Part shown: piece after piece, positions 30,353 through 40,271 of the stretch
How positions within the stretch are numbered: the first letter of the stretch is position 1
Layout of the letters: each line of letters opens with the position of its first letter
From: Candidatus Coxiella mudrowiae
GTDB lineage: Bacteria; Pseudomonadota; Gammaproteobacteria; Coxiellales; Coxiellaceae
Length of the DNA: 64,000 nucleotides
Direction: 5' to 3'
NCBI GenBank assembly: GCA_001077715.1
Contig: CP011126.1
Location: 1,426,001-1,490,000 of the forward strand
Made by a program: the position numbers and the translations under genes
The notes under the pieces: model-generated
Told to the model about the DNA's origin: nothing
Seen by the model: only the letters and a program-made list of their open reading frames with translations
Database searches by the model: none

Positions 30353-30721
30353 CTATAAAACTTCTAAGGCCAATGAAATAATTTTCATAAAATTGTCGGT
30401 TCGTAATTCGCGAGTCACTGGCCCAAAAATCCGGGTACCAATCGGTTGTAACTGATTGTTTAACAGTACTACCGCATTACTATCAAATCGAATCACTGAA
30501 CCATCATCCCGTCGGACACCCTTACGGGTTCGCACTACTACAGCATTCATTACTTCCCCTTTTTTTACTTTCCCCCGGGGAATGGCTTCTTTAATACTCA
30601 CCTTAATGACATCACCGATATTTGCGTAACGACGTTTAGAGCCACCCAAGACTTTGATACACATCACACGTCTAGCTCCACTATTATCTGCCACATCAAC
30701 AACTGATTGTGCCTGAATCAT
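30353..30721 (-). CDS. rplN: 50S ribosomal protein L14
   Basis: A 122-residue protein starting [18 protein letters not shown] with the signature [16 protein letters not shown] and the ending IISLALEVL. Length equals the family norm (122-123). It also binds the silencing factor RsfS in other bacteria. Confidence 0.98.
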   Translation of the reverse strand: MIQAQSVVDVADNSGARRVMCIKVLGGSKRRYANIGDVIKVSIKEAIPRGKVKKGEVMNAVVVRTRKGVRRDDGSVIRFDSNAVVLLNNQLQPIGTRIFGPVTRELRTDNFMKIISLALEVL

Positions 30722-30731
30722 GATTGGCTCC

Positions 30732-30998
30732 TCACACCTTTTCCGCTTTTTCTCTAATTTTTACCAATGTCCATCTTTTTGTTCTTGAAATAGGACGTGT
30801 TTCGCGAACGGTTACGATCTCACCTTCCTGACATTTGTTGCCCTGATCATGGGCATGAACTTTCGTGGAACGTTTAATGAACTTCCCATATTTAGGATGT
30901 TTTACTTGCCGTTCTACTAATACAACAACAGTATCATTCATTTTATTACTAACCACTATTCCCGTTAGAGTACGAACTGTTTTTTCATTCTTACTCAT
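30732..30998 (-). CDS. rpsQ: 30S ribosomal protein S17
   Basis: An 88-residue OB-fold 16S-binding protein with [38 protein letters not shown] and [11 protein letters not shown]. It overlaps rpmC by four bases, indicating coupling. Confidence 0.97.
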   Translation of the reverse strand: MSKNEKTVRTLTGIVVSNKMNDTVVVLVERQVKHPKYGKFIKRSTKVHAHDQGNKCQEGEIVTVRETRPISRTKRWTLVKIREKAEKV

Positions 30999-31189
30999 AC
31001 TGTACGTTCCTTTTCTCTCAAAAGGGTCTTAATGCGAGCAATATTACGGCGCACCTTTTTATAGAGATGCGGACGGGGAACTTCCCCCATACCTTTTTGC
31101 ATCCGAAAATTGAATTGCTCTTTCAGCAACTCCAGAAACTCTTTTTTGAGTTCAGCTTCTGTTTTATTACGTAGGTCATTGGTTTTCAT
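30995..31189 (-). CDS. rpmC: 50S ribosomal protein L29
   Basis: A 64-residue helical-hairpin protein at the exit tunnel that helps bind trigger factor and [32 protein letters not shown] and the tail [15 protein letters not shown] are typical. Its start shares one base with the rplP stop. Confidence 0.96.
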   Translation of the reverse strand: MKTNDLRNKTEAELKKEFLELLKEQFNFRMQKGMGEVPRPHLYKKVRRNIARIKTLLREKERTV

Positions 31190-31602
31190 TACATCACCGT
31201 TCGTTTAACAAATATACATTTCACAGGCAATTTAGCCGCCGCCCGAGCAAAGGCTTCGCGGGCCAGAGCTTCATCAACCCCTTCAATCTCAAAAAGTATC
31301 CGCCCAGGCTGAACAAGTGCCACCCAATATTCAACACTCCCCTTACCTTTACCTTGGCGCACTTCCAAGGGCTTTTTCGTAATCGGTTTATCCGGATAAA
31401 TACGGATAGTAATTTTACCGCCGCGCTTAATATGTCGCGAAAGCGCACGCCGTGCCGCCTCTAATTGACGTGCAGTAATTTGAGCACAAGCCATTGCTTT
31501 AAGGCCAAACTCTCCAAAATTAACACGATTACCGCGATGAGCTACCCCTTGATTCCGGCCTTTAAAGTCTTTTCGGTATTTTCTGTTACTCGGTTGCAGC
31601 AT
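31189..31602 (-). CDS. rplP: 50S ribosomal protein L16
   Basis: A 137-residue protein near the A-site t[22 protein letters not shown], then [28 protein letters not shown] and [15 protein letters not shown] are intact. Length matches the family (136-138). Confidence 0.98.
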   Translation of the reverse strand: MLQPSNRKYRKDFKGRNQGVAHRGNRVNFGEFGLKAMACAQITARQLEAARRALSRHIKRGGKITIRIYPDKPITKKPLEVRQGKGKGSVEYWVALVQPGRILFEIEGVDEALAREAFARAAAKLPVKCIFVKRTVM

Positions 31603-31615
31603 TTACCTGTTTCCC

Positions 31616-32308
31616 CTATTCCACTTCTTCTTCAGCTACTTGCTCAACAGCTATTTCTTCAGTTGGTACTTGCGCTTTCGGCGTATGGATTTCACCTTTA
31701 AAAATCCATACCTTTACCCCGATCGTTCCATAGGTAGTTTTGGCTGTAGCCGTCGCGTAATCGATATCCGCGCGAAAAGTATGCAGAGGAACACGCCCTT
31801 CCCGATACCACTCGGTACGAGCGATCTCAGCTCCGCCTAAGCGCCCACTCACACTTATCTTAATTCCCAAAGCACCCTGACGAAGAGTATTTTGGACAGC
31901 ACGTTTCATAGCTCTTCGGAATATAACTCGCCGCTCTAATTGTTGAGCAATATTCTCCGCTACTAATTTCGCATCTAATTCAGGCTTTCGAATTTCTTCG
32001 ATGGAAATGTGCACCGGAACTCTCATTACCTTTGATATTTCTGCCCGTAAAGCGTCAATTTCTGCGCCTTGCTTTCCAATGATTACACCTAGGCGTGCAG
32101 AGTAAATTGCAATTTTAGCATTACGAGCTGGACGTTCGATTTGGATTCGACTAATGGACGCGCCTTTTAGACGCTCTTCTAACAATTGACGCACTTGTAA
32201 ATCATCGTTTAACCGATCAGCAAAATCTTTTTTATCCGCATACCAGTTTGATGTCCAACCTCTAGTAATACCAAGTCGTATGCATATTGGATTAACTTTT
32301 TGACCCAT
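31616..32308 (-). CDS. rpsC: 30S ribosomal protein S3
   Basis: A 230-residue mRNA-entry protein with helicase role. [20 protein letters not shown] opens it; a KH domain lies around residues 39-107 ([18 protein letters not shown]); the C-terminal domain has [14 protein letters not shown] and [10 protein letters not shown]. The tail after residue 215 is acidic. Confidence 0.98.
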   Translation of the reverse strand: MGQKVNPICIRLGITRGWTSNWYADKKDFADRLNDDLQVRQLLEERLKGASISRIQIERPARNAKIAIYSARLGVIIGKQGAEIDALRAEISKVMRVPVHISIEEIRKPELDAKLVAENIAQQLERRVIFRRAMKRAVQNTLRQGALGIKISVSGRLGGAEIARTEWYREGRVPLHTFRADIDYATATAKTTYGTIGVKVWIFKGEIHTPKAQVPTEEIAVEQVAEEEVE

Positions 32309-32322
32309 TAATCGCTCTCCAC

Positions 32323-32658
32323 TTAAGAATCCGATACTTTAACAGTAATATGGCAAGTGCGCTTTAAAATTCGATTGGCACGGCCACGAGCTCGGGAATG
32401 AAATCGTCGCGCCACAACAGGCCCTTCATCAACCATTACCGTCGAAACCTTTAATTCATCCACGTCAGCGCCCTCATTATGCTCTGCATTAGCAATAGCG
32501 GAATCTAAGACTTTTTTCATAATAGCCGCCGCTTTTTTATTGCTAAAGCGCAACAAGTCAACCGCTTTTTCAGCCGGCAAGCCGCGAACTTGATCAGCTA
32601 TAAGCCTTACCTTTTGAGCTGAAATACCTGCATATTTCAATCTTGCGCTAACTTCCAT
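32323..32658 (-). CDS. rplV: 50S ribosomal protein L22
   Basis: A 111-residue protein whose beta hairpin lines the exit tunnel. I use ATG 32658, giving the usual length (110); a GTG three bases earlier overlaps the rpsS stop. Core: [32 protein letters not shown] and the loop [17 protein letters not shown]. Confidence 0.97.
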   Translation of the reverse strand: MEVSARLKYAGISAQKVRLIADQVRGLPAEKAVDLLRFSNKKAAAIMKKVLDSAIANAEHNEGADVDELKVSTVMVDEGPVVARRFHSRARGRANRILKRTCHITVKVSDS

Positions 32659-32660
32659 CA

Positions 32661-32942
32661 CTAACCCTCTTTCTTCACTTTGCGATCACCAGAATGAGCC
32701 CTAAAGGTACGAGTTATGGCGAACTCCCCTAACTTATGACCCACCATGTTTTCCGAAATATAAATAGGCACATGTTGGCGACCATTATGAACTGCAATAG
32801 TTAACCCGACCATTTCAGGAGTTACCATAGAGCGCCGCGACCAGGTCTTAATAGGCCGCTTGCTGCCTTCTTTTTGTGCTTGTTCCACTTTCTTTAAGAG
32901 ATGGTGGTCCACAAAGGGGCCTTTATTTGTTGATCTTGGCAC
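32661..32942 (-). CDS. rpsS: 30S ribosomal protein S19 (GTG start)
   Basis: Head protein binding 16S rRNA with S13. I start at GTG 32942, giving 93 residues that begin [19 protein letters not shown] like the family. AGAGG lies just upstream. A longer frame reaches into rplB and would add twelve residues without homology. [39 protein letters not shown] is the core. Confidence 0.94.
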   Translation of the reverse strand: MPRSTNKGPFVDHHLLKKVEQAQKEGSKRPIKTWSRRSMVTPEMVGLTIAVHNGRQHVPIYISENMVGHKLGEFAITRTFRAHSGDRKVKKEG

Positions 32943-32958
32943 CGCCTTACCTCTTATT

Positions 32959-33783
32959 TTATTTCTTGCGCCGATCACGAATGATCATATTAGTCGTACG
33001 TTTATTACGACGAGTCTTATAGCCTTTCGTCGGTTTACCTGTTGGAGAAACCGGATGGCGACCGCCTGAAGTCTTGCCCTCGCCCCCTCCATGAGGATGA
33101 TCTACTGGATTCATGGCCACACCACGAACAGTAGGTCGGCGTCCACGCCAACGTTTGGCACCCGCTTTACCCAGGGAACGTAAATTATGTTCCGAGTTAG
33201 ATACTTCTCCCACACAAGCACGGCAACTTGCTAAAACCTTTCGCATCTCGCCAGAACGCATCCGAACAATGGCGTAAATTCCCTCTTTGGCTGCTAATTG
33301 AGCAGAAGTACCTGCGCTCCGAATAAGTTGCGCCCCTCTTCCCGGTTTTAATTCAAGGTTATGAATAGTAGTCCCTAAGGGGATATTCTGCAATGGCAAA
33401 CAATTACCCGGTCTAATTGGAGCATCTTTTCCTGAAGCCACTCGGGAATCTTTATGGAGCCCTTTGGGAGCTATAATGTAACGACGCTCCCCATCCTGGA
33501 ATAAAATTAAGGCAATATGAGCACTGCGATTCGGGTCATATTCCAATCGTTCTACAGTACCTTCCCCTCCCTTATCCCGTTTAAAGTCAATAATGCGATA
33601 ATGGCGTTTATGTCCACCGCCGCGATGACGCACAGTAATGCGCCCCTGATTGTTACGGCAATTAATACGCTTTTTACTTTCTACCAGCGGTGTATACGGG
33701 TTACCTTTATGCAAGTCCGGGTGTACAACCTTGACAACAAAGCGTCGTCCGGGTGACGTGGGTTTTGTTTTTAATAAAGCCAT
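32959..33783 (-). CDS. rplB: 50S ribosomal protein L2
   Basis: Core protein near the peptidyl-transferase centre, 274 residues from ATG 33783 ([14 protein letters not shown]); a GTG four codons earlier overlaps the ribosome binding site. The conserved [17 protein letters not shown] segment with the functionally important His is intact, as is the basic tail. Confidence 0.98.
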   Translation of the reverse strand: MALLKTKPTSPGRRFVVKVVHPDLHKGNPYTPLVESKKRINCRNNQGRITVRHRGGGHKRHYRIIDFKRDKGGEGTVERLEYDPNRSAHIALILFQDGERRYIIAPKGLHKDSRVASGKDAPIRPGNCLPLQNIPLGTTIHNLELKPGRGAQLIRSAGTSAQLAAKEGIYAIVRMRSGEMRKVLASCRACVGEVSNSEHNLRSLGKAGAKRWRGRRPTVRGVAMNPVDHPHGGGEGKTSGGRHPVSPTGKPTKGYKTRRNKRTTNMIIRDRRKK

Positions 33784-33803
33784 TTTCTTATTCACTCCAA
33801 CTC

Positions 33804-34091
33804 TTATTCGCCAGCTACAATATCAATTTCATTGCCTGGTACTAATGTAACGTACGCCTTTTTCCAATTCTTACGCCGGCCGCGCACTTGTCGAAATCGT
33901 GTAGCTTTTCCTTTAACATTGCAAATGCGCACTGCCTTTACTGCGACATTAAATTGATTTTCCACAGCGGACTTAATTTGGGATTTCGTTGCACCCGCTG
34001 TTACTTCAAATACATGTTGACCGCTAATTAAAGCACTCTTTTCTGATACGTGAGCAGCCATAAGAATTTTTAATAATCTCTCTTGATTCAC
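33804..34091 (-). CDS. rplW: 50S ribosomal protein L23 (GTG start)
   Basis: A 95-residue exit-tunnel protein that docks trigger factor and [23 protein letters not shown] and the loop [23 protein letters not shown] are typical. The start is GTG at 34091, overlapping the rplD stop by four bases (GTGA). Confidence 0.96.
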   Translation of the reverse strand: MNQERLLKILMAAHVSEKSALISGQHVFEVTAGATKSQIKSAVENQFNVAVKAVRICNVKGKATRFRQVRGRRKNWKKAYVTLVPGNEIDIVAGE

Positions 34092-34705
34092 GACAATCTC
34101 TCCTCAAGTTTTTTCAGAGCATCTACCGTAATCAATACATTTTCTGCAGCGACGAGACTGATGGGATTTACCCGCATAGAATCAGAAGTTGTAACATCAA
34201 TCATATTTCGTGAGGCCAGCTCAATATTGCGATCTTGCCCATCCAGAATGATCAAAGCTTTTTCTATATTTAAGCCTACCAGTAACCCCTTCAATTCCCG
34301 AGTTTTAGGCTCTTTCAGTTTCAAATTTTCTATTACAGTAAGGCGCTTTCCCCGAATTAATTCGGACAAAATAGAAACCATTGCCCGATGATACATTTTT
34401 CGGTTCACTTTTTGTGAAAAATCACGGGGGGTTGCTGCAAAAGTTACACCACCACAGCGCCACAGAGGACTTCGAATGCTTCCGGCTCGAGCTCGGCCAG
34501 TCCCTTTTTGTCGCCATGGCTTAGTTCCACCTCCCCGAACCCCACTTCGTGGCTTTTGCGCTTTGCTCCCAGCTCGCGCATTAGCTAAATAGGCAATAAC
34601 AACTTGATGAACTAAACCTTCTTTAAATTCCTCTCCGAAGGCAGTATCAGCCACAGCGATTTTTCTTAATTCTTTTTTGTCGAAGGAATGTACCGCAAGC
34701 TCCAT
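34088..34705 (-). CDS. rplD: 50S ribosomal protein L4
   Basis: Exit-tunnel protein, 205 residues. ATG 34705 overlaps the rplC TGA by one base; a GTG one codon earlier is less likely. The tunnel loop [35 protein letters not shown] is intact. In E. coli L4 represses the S10 operon, but here there is hardly room for such a leader because rpsJ follows tuf by 15 bases. Confidence 0.97.
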   Translation of the reverse strand: MELAVHSFDKKELRKIAVADTAFGEEFKEGLVHQVVIAYLANARAGSKAQKPRSGVRGGGTKPWRQKGTGRARAGSIRSPLWRCGGVTFAATPRDFSQKVNRKMYHRAMVSILSELIRGKRLTVIENLKLKEPKTRELKGLLVGLNIEKALIILDGQDRNIELASRNMIDVTTSDSMRVNPISLVAAENVLITVDALKKLEERLS

Positions 34706-35358
34706 CACTTATCCCCTTTACTCTTTTTAGTTGATTCCGTAATAATCACCTCGCCACCAGGAGCACCAGGCAATGCACCTTTGATTAAAAGGAGGTGTCG
34801 TTCGGCATCAACTCTAACAATTTTTTGATTCTGGACTGTACGGTAGATATTTCCCATATGGCCTGCCATTTTTTTACCTTTCCACACACGCCCTGGTGTT
34901 TGACATTGACCTATGGAACCCGGCGCACGATGGGACAAGGAATTTCCATGGGTAGCGTCCTGAGTGCGAAAATTATGGCGCTTTACAGTACCCGAGAATC
35001 CTTTTCCGCGAGTTAAACCCCACACATCAACAGCCTGCCCTTCTTTAAAAATATCCACTTTGAGCTCATCACCTATTTTAGCTTTGACCAACTCCTCAGC
35101 AGTCACACGAAATTCACGGATAACCTCTCCTGCCTCTACACCACTTTTCGCATAATGTCCTGCTATTGCCTTATTGACACGAGCAGAGGATTTTTTGCCG
35201 TAAGCCACTTGGATGGCGCAATACCCATCGATATTCGCCATTTTTATTTGAGTAACCCGATTAGGCATTACTTCAACCACGGTGACAGGAATAGAAACTC
35301 CCGTCTCTTTAAAGACGTGAGTCATACCACATTTTCGACCAACTAAACCAATAAGCAT
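34705..35358 (-). CDS. rplC: 50S ribosomal protein L3
   Basis: An assembly-initiator protein of 217 residues. [20 protein letters not shown] opens it. The loop near the peptidyl-transferase centre ([34 protein letters not shown]) includes the Gln that PrmB methylates. Length is slightly above E. coli (209). Confidence 0.97.
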   Translation of the reverse strand: MLIGLVGRKCGMTHVFKETGVSIPVTVVEVMPNRVTQIKMANIDGYCAIQVAYGKKSSARVNKAIAGHYAKSGVEAGEVIREFRVTAEELVKAKIGDELKVDIFKEGQAVDVWGLTRGKGFSGTVKRHNFRTQDATHGNSLSHRAPGSIGQCQTPGRVWKGKKMAGHMGNIYRTVQNQKIVRVDAERHLLLIKGALPGAPGGEVIITESTKKSKGDK

Positions 35359-35407
35359 TGCCTACTCTCCAATTATCTAACCGCCATAAAAAAGGCTAAG
35401 CCTAGTT

Positions 35408-35743
35408 CTAGGCGGATTCTGATTCAACACTTATTTGAACATCTACTCCGGCAGCCAAATCTAATTTCATTAATGCATCAACTGTTTTATCAGTAGGCTG
35501 CACAATATCTACCAATCGCTTATGCGTTCGAATTTCATATTGATCCCGAGCATCTTTATCTACGTGAGGGGAAATCAACACTGTATAACGCTCAATTTTT
35601 GTAGGCAACGGAATCGGCCCTTTAATGATTGCACCCGTTCGCCGTGCTGTTTCAACAATCTCTCGTGTAGATCGATCAATCAACCGATGATCAAAAGCTT
35701 TCAATCGAATCCGTATACGTTGGTTATTACTAAAGACTGCCAT
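35408..35743 (-). CDS. rpsJ: 30S ribosomal protein S10
   Basis: S10/NusE, a head protein that also links NusG to the ribosome in antitermination. ATG 35743 gives 111 residues with [31 protein letters not shown] and [15 protein letters not shown]. It is a little longer than the usual 103 because of both ends. It follows tuf by only 15 bases, so the str and S10 operons appear joined. Confidence 0.96.
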   Translation of the reverse strand: MAVFSNNQRIRIRLKAFDHRLIDRSTREIVETARRTGAIIKGPIPLPTKIERYTVLISPHVDKDARDQYEIRTHKRLVDIVQPTDKTVDALMKLDLAAGVDVQISVESESA

Positions 35744-35758
35744 AATTTGCTTCCACAA

Positions 35759-36952
35759 TTATTCAATAATTTTCGTTACGACACCGGCTCCAACGGTACG
35801 TCCGCCTTCCCGAACCGCAAATCGTAACCCTTCATCCATCGCCACCGGCGCGATCAACTTCACTGTCACCTTCACATTGTCTCCCGGCATCACCATCTCA
35901 ACATCTCCCGGCAGACTCAATACCTCCCCCGTCACATCCGTCGTGCGAAAATAAAATTGTGGCCGATACCCTTTAAAAAACGGCGTATGACGGCCTCCCT
36001 CTTCCTTCGACAATACATAAATCTCCGCCTCAAACGTCGTATGTGGTGTGATCGTCCCAGACTTCGCCAATACCTGTCCTCGCTCTACTTCTTCTCGCTT
36101 CGTCCCTCTCAACAAAATACCAACATTATCTCCCGCTTGTCCCTCATCCAATAACTTGCGGAACATCTCCACACCCGTACACGTCGTCTTCGTCGTCGCC
36201 TTGATCCCCACAATCTCAATCTCATCTCCGACCTTCACAATCCCTCGCTCAATTCGTCCCGTCACCACCGTCCCACGACCCGATATCGAAAATACGTCCT
36301 CAATCGGCATCAAAAAGGGCTTGTCTTTCTCTCGTTGCGGCTCCTCAAAATACGCGTCCATCGTCTCTACTAACTTCAATACCGCCGGAACCCCTAATTC
36401 TCCACTGTCTCCTTCCAACGCCTTCAGCGCCGAACCCACTACAATCGGCGTCTCATCGCCCGGAAAATCATAACTCGCCAATAAATCCCTTACTTCCATC
36501 TCCACCAATTCCAACAACTCCTTGTCATCTACCATGTCCGCTTTGTTCAAAAACACTACGATCGCCGGAACCCCTACCTGCTTCGCCAATACAATATGTT
36601 CTCGCGTCTGCGGCATCGGACCATCCGCCGCACTCACCACCAATATCGCCCCATCCATCTGGGCCGCTCCCGTGATCATGTTCTTCACATAATCCGCGTG
36701 CCCCGGGCAATCTACGTGAGCATAGTGGCGCTTGTCACTTTGATACTCCACATGCGACGTCGCTATCGTGATCCCTCGCGCACGCTCTTCCGGTGCATTG
36801 TCAATCTGATCAAAGGCACGCACTTCCCCTCCAAACTTATCCGATAACACCTTCGTCAACGCCGCCGTTAACGTCGTCTTACCATGGTCCACATGGCCTA
36901 TCGTCCCTACATTTAAATGCGGCTTCTCTCTTACAAATTTTTCCTTAGACAT
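35759..36952 (-). CDS. tuf: Elongation factor Tu (copy in str operon)
   Basis: Delivers aminoacyl-tRNA to the ribosome. The 397 residues carry the G motifs GHVDHGKT (19-26), RGITI, DCPGH and NKAD, plus domains 2 and 3. The nucleotide sequence appears identical to the copy at 52329-53522 over the full coding region, and flanks diverge right at the stop and start codons. Codon choice is strikingly G/C-ending (AAG, GTG, CTC-type) compared with fusA next door. Usual for highly expressed, gene-converted tuf pairs, but extreme here. Confidence 0.98.
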   Translation of the reverse strand: MSKEKFVREKPHLNVGTIGHVDHGKTTLTAALTKVLSDKFGGEVRAFDQIDNAPEERARGITIATSHVEYQSDKRHYAHVDCPGHADYVKNMITGAAQMDGAILVVSAADGPMPQTREHIVLAKQVGVPAIVVFLNKADMVDDKELLELVEMEVRDLLASYDFPGDETPIVVGSALKALEGDSGELGVPAVLKLVETMDAYFEEPQREKDKPFLMPIEDVFSISGRGTVVTGRIERGIVKVGDEIEIVGIKATTKTTCTGVEMFRKLLDEGQAGDNVGILLRGTKREEVERGQVLAKSGTITPHTTFEAEIYVLSKEEGGRHTPFFKGYRPQFYFRTTDVTGEVLSLPGDVEMVMPGDNVKVTVKLIAPVAMDEGLRFAVREGGRTVGAGVVTKIIE

Positions 36953-36971
36953 GGGAGAGTACCTCTCTTAC

Positions 36972-39071
36972 TCAACTCTGTTGTTTAATAATTGCTTCAG
37001 CGATATTGGTTGGCGCTTCAGCGTATTTTAAAAATTCCATCGTATAAGTCGCACGCCCTTGGCTTAACGAACGAAGATCAGTCGCATAACCAAACATCTC
37101 TGCTAAAGGCACTTCAACATCAACGATTTTACCCGCAGGACTTTCATCCATACCTTGAATCATACCTCGACGGCGATTAAGGTCGCCGACGACATCACCC
37201 ATATATTCTTCTGGGGTAAGAACCTCTACCTTCATAATGGGTTCAAGTAATACAGGATGTGCCTTGGCAGCTCCCTCCTTGAAACACATGGAGCCAGCGA
37301 TTTTAAACGCCATTTCGCTGGAGTCAACATCATGGTAAGAACCATCAAAAATAGCTACCTTTACGTCTACTACGGGATAACCAGCAATAACCCCGTTTTC
37401 CATCTGTTCCCGGACACCCTTTTCCACAGCGGGGATATATTCTTTGGGTACTACCCCACCGACAATTTCGTTTACAAATTCAAAACCAGAACCTGCTTCT
37501 TTGGATTCGATCCGAAGCCATACGTGCCCGTATTGTCCGCGACCACCCGTTTGGCGAATGTATTTCCCTTCTTGTTCTATAGTTTTTCGAATAGTTTCCC
37601 GATACGCCACGCGAGGCTTCCCAACATTCGCAGCAACATTAAATTCACGCTGCATTCGATCCACAATAATTTCCAAATGTAGCTCACCCATTCCCTCAAT
37701 AATGGTCTGCCCGGATTCCTCATCGGTATGAACGCGGAACGATGGATCTTCTTGAGCTAATTTTCCTAAGGCTACCCCCATTTTCTCCTGATCTGCTTTC
37801 GTTTTAGGCTCAATAGCCACTGAGATCACGGGTTCTGGAAAGTCCATTTTTTCAAGGGTAATAATTCTCTGCTGATCACAAAGCGTATCTCCAGTAGTAA
37901 CATTTTTTAGGCCCACAGCAGCAGCAATATCGCCCGCGTGCACTTCTTTAATCTCTTCCCGAGAATTGGAATGCATTTGTAAGAGACGCCCAATACGTTC
38001 TTTTTTACGCTTAACTGGGTTATAAACTGAGTCGCCGGATTTTAATACGCCGGAATAAACGCGGAAGAAAGTTAGTGTCCCAACAAAGGGATCGGAGGCA
38101 ATTTTAAAAGCTAACGCCCCAAAAGGTGCCTCATCAGAAGCGGCACGCGATCCTTCGGAACCATCGTCTTCCTGACCCCGAATAGCAGGCACATCCGTAG
38201 GCGCAGGTAAGTAATCAATCACAGCATCCAACAAAGCCTGTACCCCTTTATTCTTAAAGGCACTTCCACATAACATCGGCACAATCTCATTAGCCAAAGT
38301 ACGTCGACGCAAGCCTTCTCGAACTTCCTGCTCCGAAAGATCCCCATTTTTTAAATATTTTTCCATTAATTCTTCTGACGACTCGGCGGCAGTTTCCACC
38401 ATTTTTTCACACCATTCTTGAGCGTCTAATTTCATGTCTTCGGGAATGTCTGCCAATTCATAGGTACGACCCTTATCTGCCTCATTCCAATAAATGGCTT
38501 TCATTCGAATTAAATCGACAACCCCTTGAAAATCTTCTTCTGCGCCAATAGGAAGCTGAATAGGCACTGGATTGGACTTCAATCGCTCTTTTACTTGCTG
38601 CACCACTCGCAGAAAATTTGCCCCCGCGCGGTCCATCTTGTTTACAAAACCTAAACGCGGAACACCATAGCGATTAGCCTGCCTCCAAACGGTTTCACTT
38701 TGGGGTTCTACCCCGCCCACAGAACAGAAAACAGCAACCGCTCCGTCCAGCACTCGCAAGGAACGCTCAACTTCAATGGTGAAATCTACGTGCCCAGGTG
38801 TATCAATAATATTAACTCGATGTTTTGGGTATTGCTGATCCATCCCCATCCAAAAACAAGTGGTGGCTGCAGAAGTAATGGTAATACCCCGCTCTTGCTC
38901 CTGCTCCATCCAATCCATGATAGCACTACCTTCATGAACCTCACCCATTTTGTGAGAAACGCCTGTATAGTAAAGGATGCGCTCAGTCGTCGTAGTTTTT
39001 CCTGCATCTATGTGCGCCATAATCCCTAAATTGCGGATATGTTCTAATGGAATTTCTCTAGACGTTGCCAT
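36972..39071 (-). CDS. fusA: Elongation factor G
   Basis: GTPase driving translocation and, with RRF, ribosome recycling. The 699-residue protein carries [43 protein letters not shown] and NKMDR; domains II-V follow, with the domain IV loop [15 protein letters not shown]. Length is normal (about 700). It lies between rpsG and tuf in the str order. Confidence 0.98.
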   Translation of the reverse strand: MATSREIPLEHIRNLGIMAHIDAGKTTTTERILYYTGVSHKMGEVHEGSAIMDWMEQEQERGITITSAATTCFWMGMDQQYPKHRVNIIDTPGHVDFTIEVERSLRVLDGAVAVFCSVGGVEPQSETVWRQANRYGVPRLGFVNKMDRAGANFLRVVQQVKERLKSNPVPIQLPIGAEEDFQGVVDLIRMKAIYWNEADKGRTYELADIPEDMKLDAQEWCEKMVETAAESSEELMEKYLKNGDLSEQEVREGLRRRTLANEIVPMLCGSAFKNKGVQALLDAVIDYLPAPTDVPAIRGQEDDGSEGSRAASDEAPFGALAFKIASDPFVGTLTFFRVYSGVLKSGDSVYNPVKRKKERIGRLLQMHSNSREEIKEVHAGDIAAAVGLKNVTTGDTLCDQQRIITLEKMDFPEPVISVAIEPKTKADQEKMGVALGKLAQEDPSFRVHTDEESGQTIIEGMGELHLEIIVDRMQREFNVAANVGKPRVAYRETIRKTIEQEGKYIRQTGGRGQYGHVWLRIESKEAGSGFEFVNEIVGGVVPKEYIPAVEKGVREQMENGVIAGYPVVDVKVAIFDGSYHDVDSSEMAFKIAGSMCFKEGAAKAHPVLLEPIMKVEVLTPEEYMGDVVGDLNRRRGMIQGMDESPAGKIVDVEVPLAEMFGYATDLRSLSQGRATYTMEFLKYAEAPTNIAEAIIKQQS

Positions 39072-39080
39072 TGTTTTCTC

Positions 39081-39665
39081 TTACCACCGATAATGTGCAA
39101 ATGCTTGGTTTGCTTTGGCCATGCGATGAACGTCTTCTTTTTTCTTCACCGCTCCACCACGATTCTCTACCGCATCCAAGATTTCATTTGCCAAGCGTAA
39201 AATCATTGTCTTTTCATTGCGCTTATTCGCATATTCACTCAACCAACGCATAGCCAAGGCTTGACGTCGAACTGCTCGTATCTCCACAGGCACCTGATAG
39301 GTGGAACCACCTACTCGACGTGATTTTACTTCCACACTAGGCATCACATTGCCCAAAGCTTTCTTAAATGTGTCTAAAGCCACAGCACGAGTTTTTTCAT
39401 TAACACGGATATCATCCTCCTCCCCCCCCCCTTTTTTTTTCGGTCCTCCTCCGACCTTATCGCCCCCTTCTCCACCTTCTTCCTCAGCGCGCCCCTTACC
39501 ACGCACACGCTTTGCTACGACATCCAGAGCTCCGTAGACGATACTTTCTGCTACCGATTTTTTACCATTGCGTATAACAGTATTTATGAACTTAGCTAAA
39601 AGCTCACTGCGAAAGAGCGGATCTGGGAAAATTTCCCGTTTGGGTGCTCCTTTTCTTCGTGCCAT
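39081..39665 (-). CDS. rpsG: 30S ribosomal protein S7 with low-complexity insertion
   Basis: Head-nucleating 16S-binding protein. The core is normal ([57 protein letters not shown]). It is 194 residues instead of about 156, because residues about 56-95 form a Gly/Glu/Lys-rich insertion ([21 protein letters not shown]...GGGEEDD) between the first helices. The insertion includes nine A followed by ten G (39422-39440), a strong slippage site inside an essential gene. I recall the C. burnetii S7 also being long, which I cannot verify here. Confidence 0.95.
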   Translation of the reverse strand: MARRKGAPKREIFPDPLFRSELLAKFINTVIRNGKKSVAESIVYGALDVVAKRVRGKGRAEEEGGEGGDKVGGGPKKKGGGEEDDIRVNEKTRAVALDTFKKALGNVMPSVEVKSRRVGGSTYQVPVEIRAVRRQALAMRWLSEYANKRNEKTMILRLANEILDAVENRGGAVKKKEDVHRMAKANQAFAHYRW

Positions 39666-39681
39666 CTAAAGTTCTCCACAC

Positions 39682-40056
39682 TTATTCTTTTGGTTTTTTT
39701 TCACCATATTTAGAACGACCTCGACGTCGCCCTGAAACACCCGCTGTATCCAAGCTTCCACGCACAATGTGATAGCGCACACCGGGCAAGTCTTTTACAC
39801 GGCCACCTCGGATTAATACTACGGAGTGCTCTTGTAAATTGTGGCCTTCGCCTCCGATATAAGCGGTGACCTCAGTACCATTAGTAATTCGTACCCGAGC
39901 TACTTTCCGTAAAGCTGAATTAGGCTTTTTAGGAGTAGTGGTGTATACCCGAGTACACACGCCCCGTTTTTGGGGGCAGCCTTCTAATGCCGGAACGTCG
40001 CTTTTCTTTACCTTCACGCGACGGGGCTTTCTCACTAATTGATTGATTCTAGCCAT
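39682..40056 (-). CDS. rpsL: 30S ribosomal protein S12
   Basis: Decoding-centre protein, 124 residues from ATG 40056 after GGAGAGAG. The longer frame upstream runs through the promoter and is rejected. [13 protein letters not shown] has Lys at the classical streptomycin position (about 43) and [13 protein letters not shown] keeps Lys near 88, so the protein looks wild type for streptomycin sensitivity. Confidence 0.97.
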   Translation of the reverse strand: MARINQLVRKPRRVKVKKSDVPALEGCPQKRGVCTRVYTTTPKKPNSALRKVARVRITNGTEVTAYIGGEGHNLQEHSVVLIRGGRVKDLPGVRYHIVRGSLDTAGVSGRRRGRSKYGEKKPKE

Positions 40057-40116
40057 TAAAACTCTCTCCAAGCAAAAAAAATCTCTTGCACTACTAATGC
40101 GTAACGCAGAGCGAGG

Positions 40117-40146
40117 ATTATAAATAAAGGTAATGATTTCTGTCAA
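40117..40146 (-). promoter_or_regulatory. Near-consensus sigma-70 promoter for the str operon
   Basis: On the minus strand TTGACA (40146-40141) and TATAAT (40122-40117) are separated by 18 bp. Transcription would start near 40110, about 54 bases before the rpsL start codon. Both hexamers match the consensus fully, so this is probably a strong promoter for rpsL-rpsG-fusA-tuf and perhaps the S10 genes behind them. Confidence 0.9.
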
Positions 40147-40271
40147 GCTAAATTAGCTCTCTCGAATGATTTCCGTTCTTACTCGAAAAATGTTACATCG
40201 ACTTTCTTTCCTAAGCCGCCATCATCGTCCCATGGTGATGAGACGAAGCAATTAAAGAACTTATTCTATTT

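Noticed and set aside
32943-32978. N-terminal extension of S19
   Set aside because: It overlaps rplB, and the GTG at 32942 gives the normal family start.
35957-36847. Open frames antisense to tuf (65, 141 and 83 codons), repeated at 52527-53417
   Set aside because: They are shadows of the tuf coding strand, identical because tuf is duplicated; no ribosome binding sites or family resemblance.
39301-39537. 78-codon frame antisense to rpsG with Ser/Pro-rich sequence
   Set aside because: It is the complement of the low-complexity S7 insertion and has no independent support.
40057-40146. N-terminal extension of S12 to a TTG start at 40146
   Set aside because: The extension runs through the promoter hexamers and has no homology; ATG 40056 has a good ribosome binding site.
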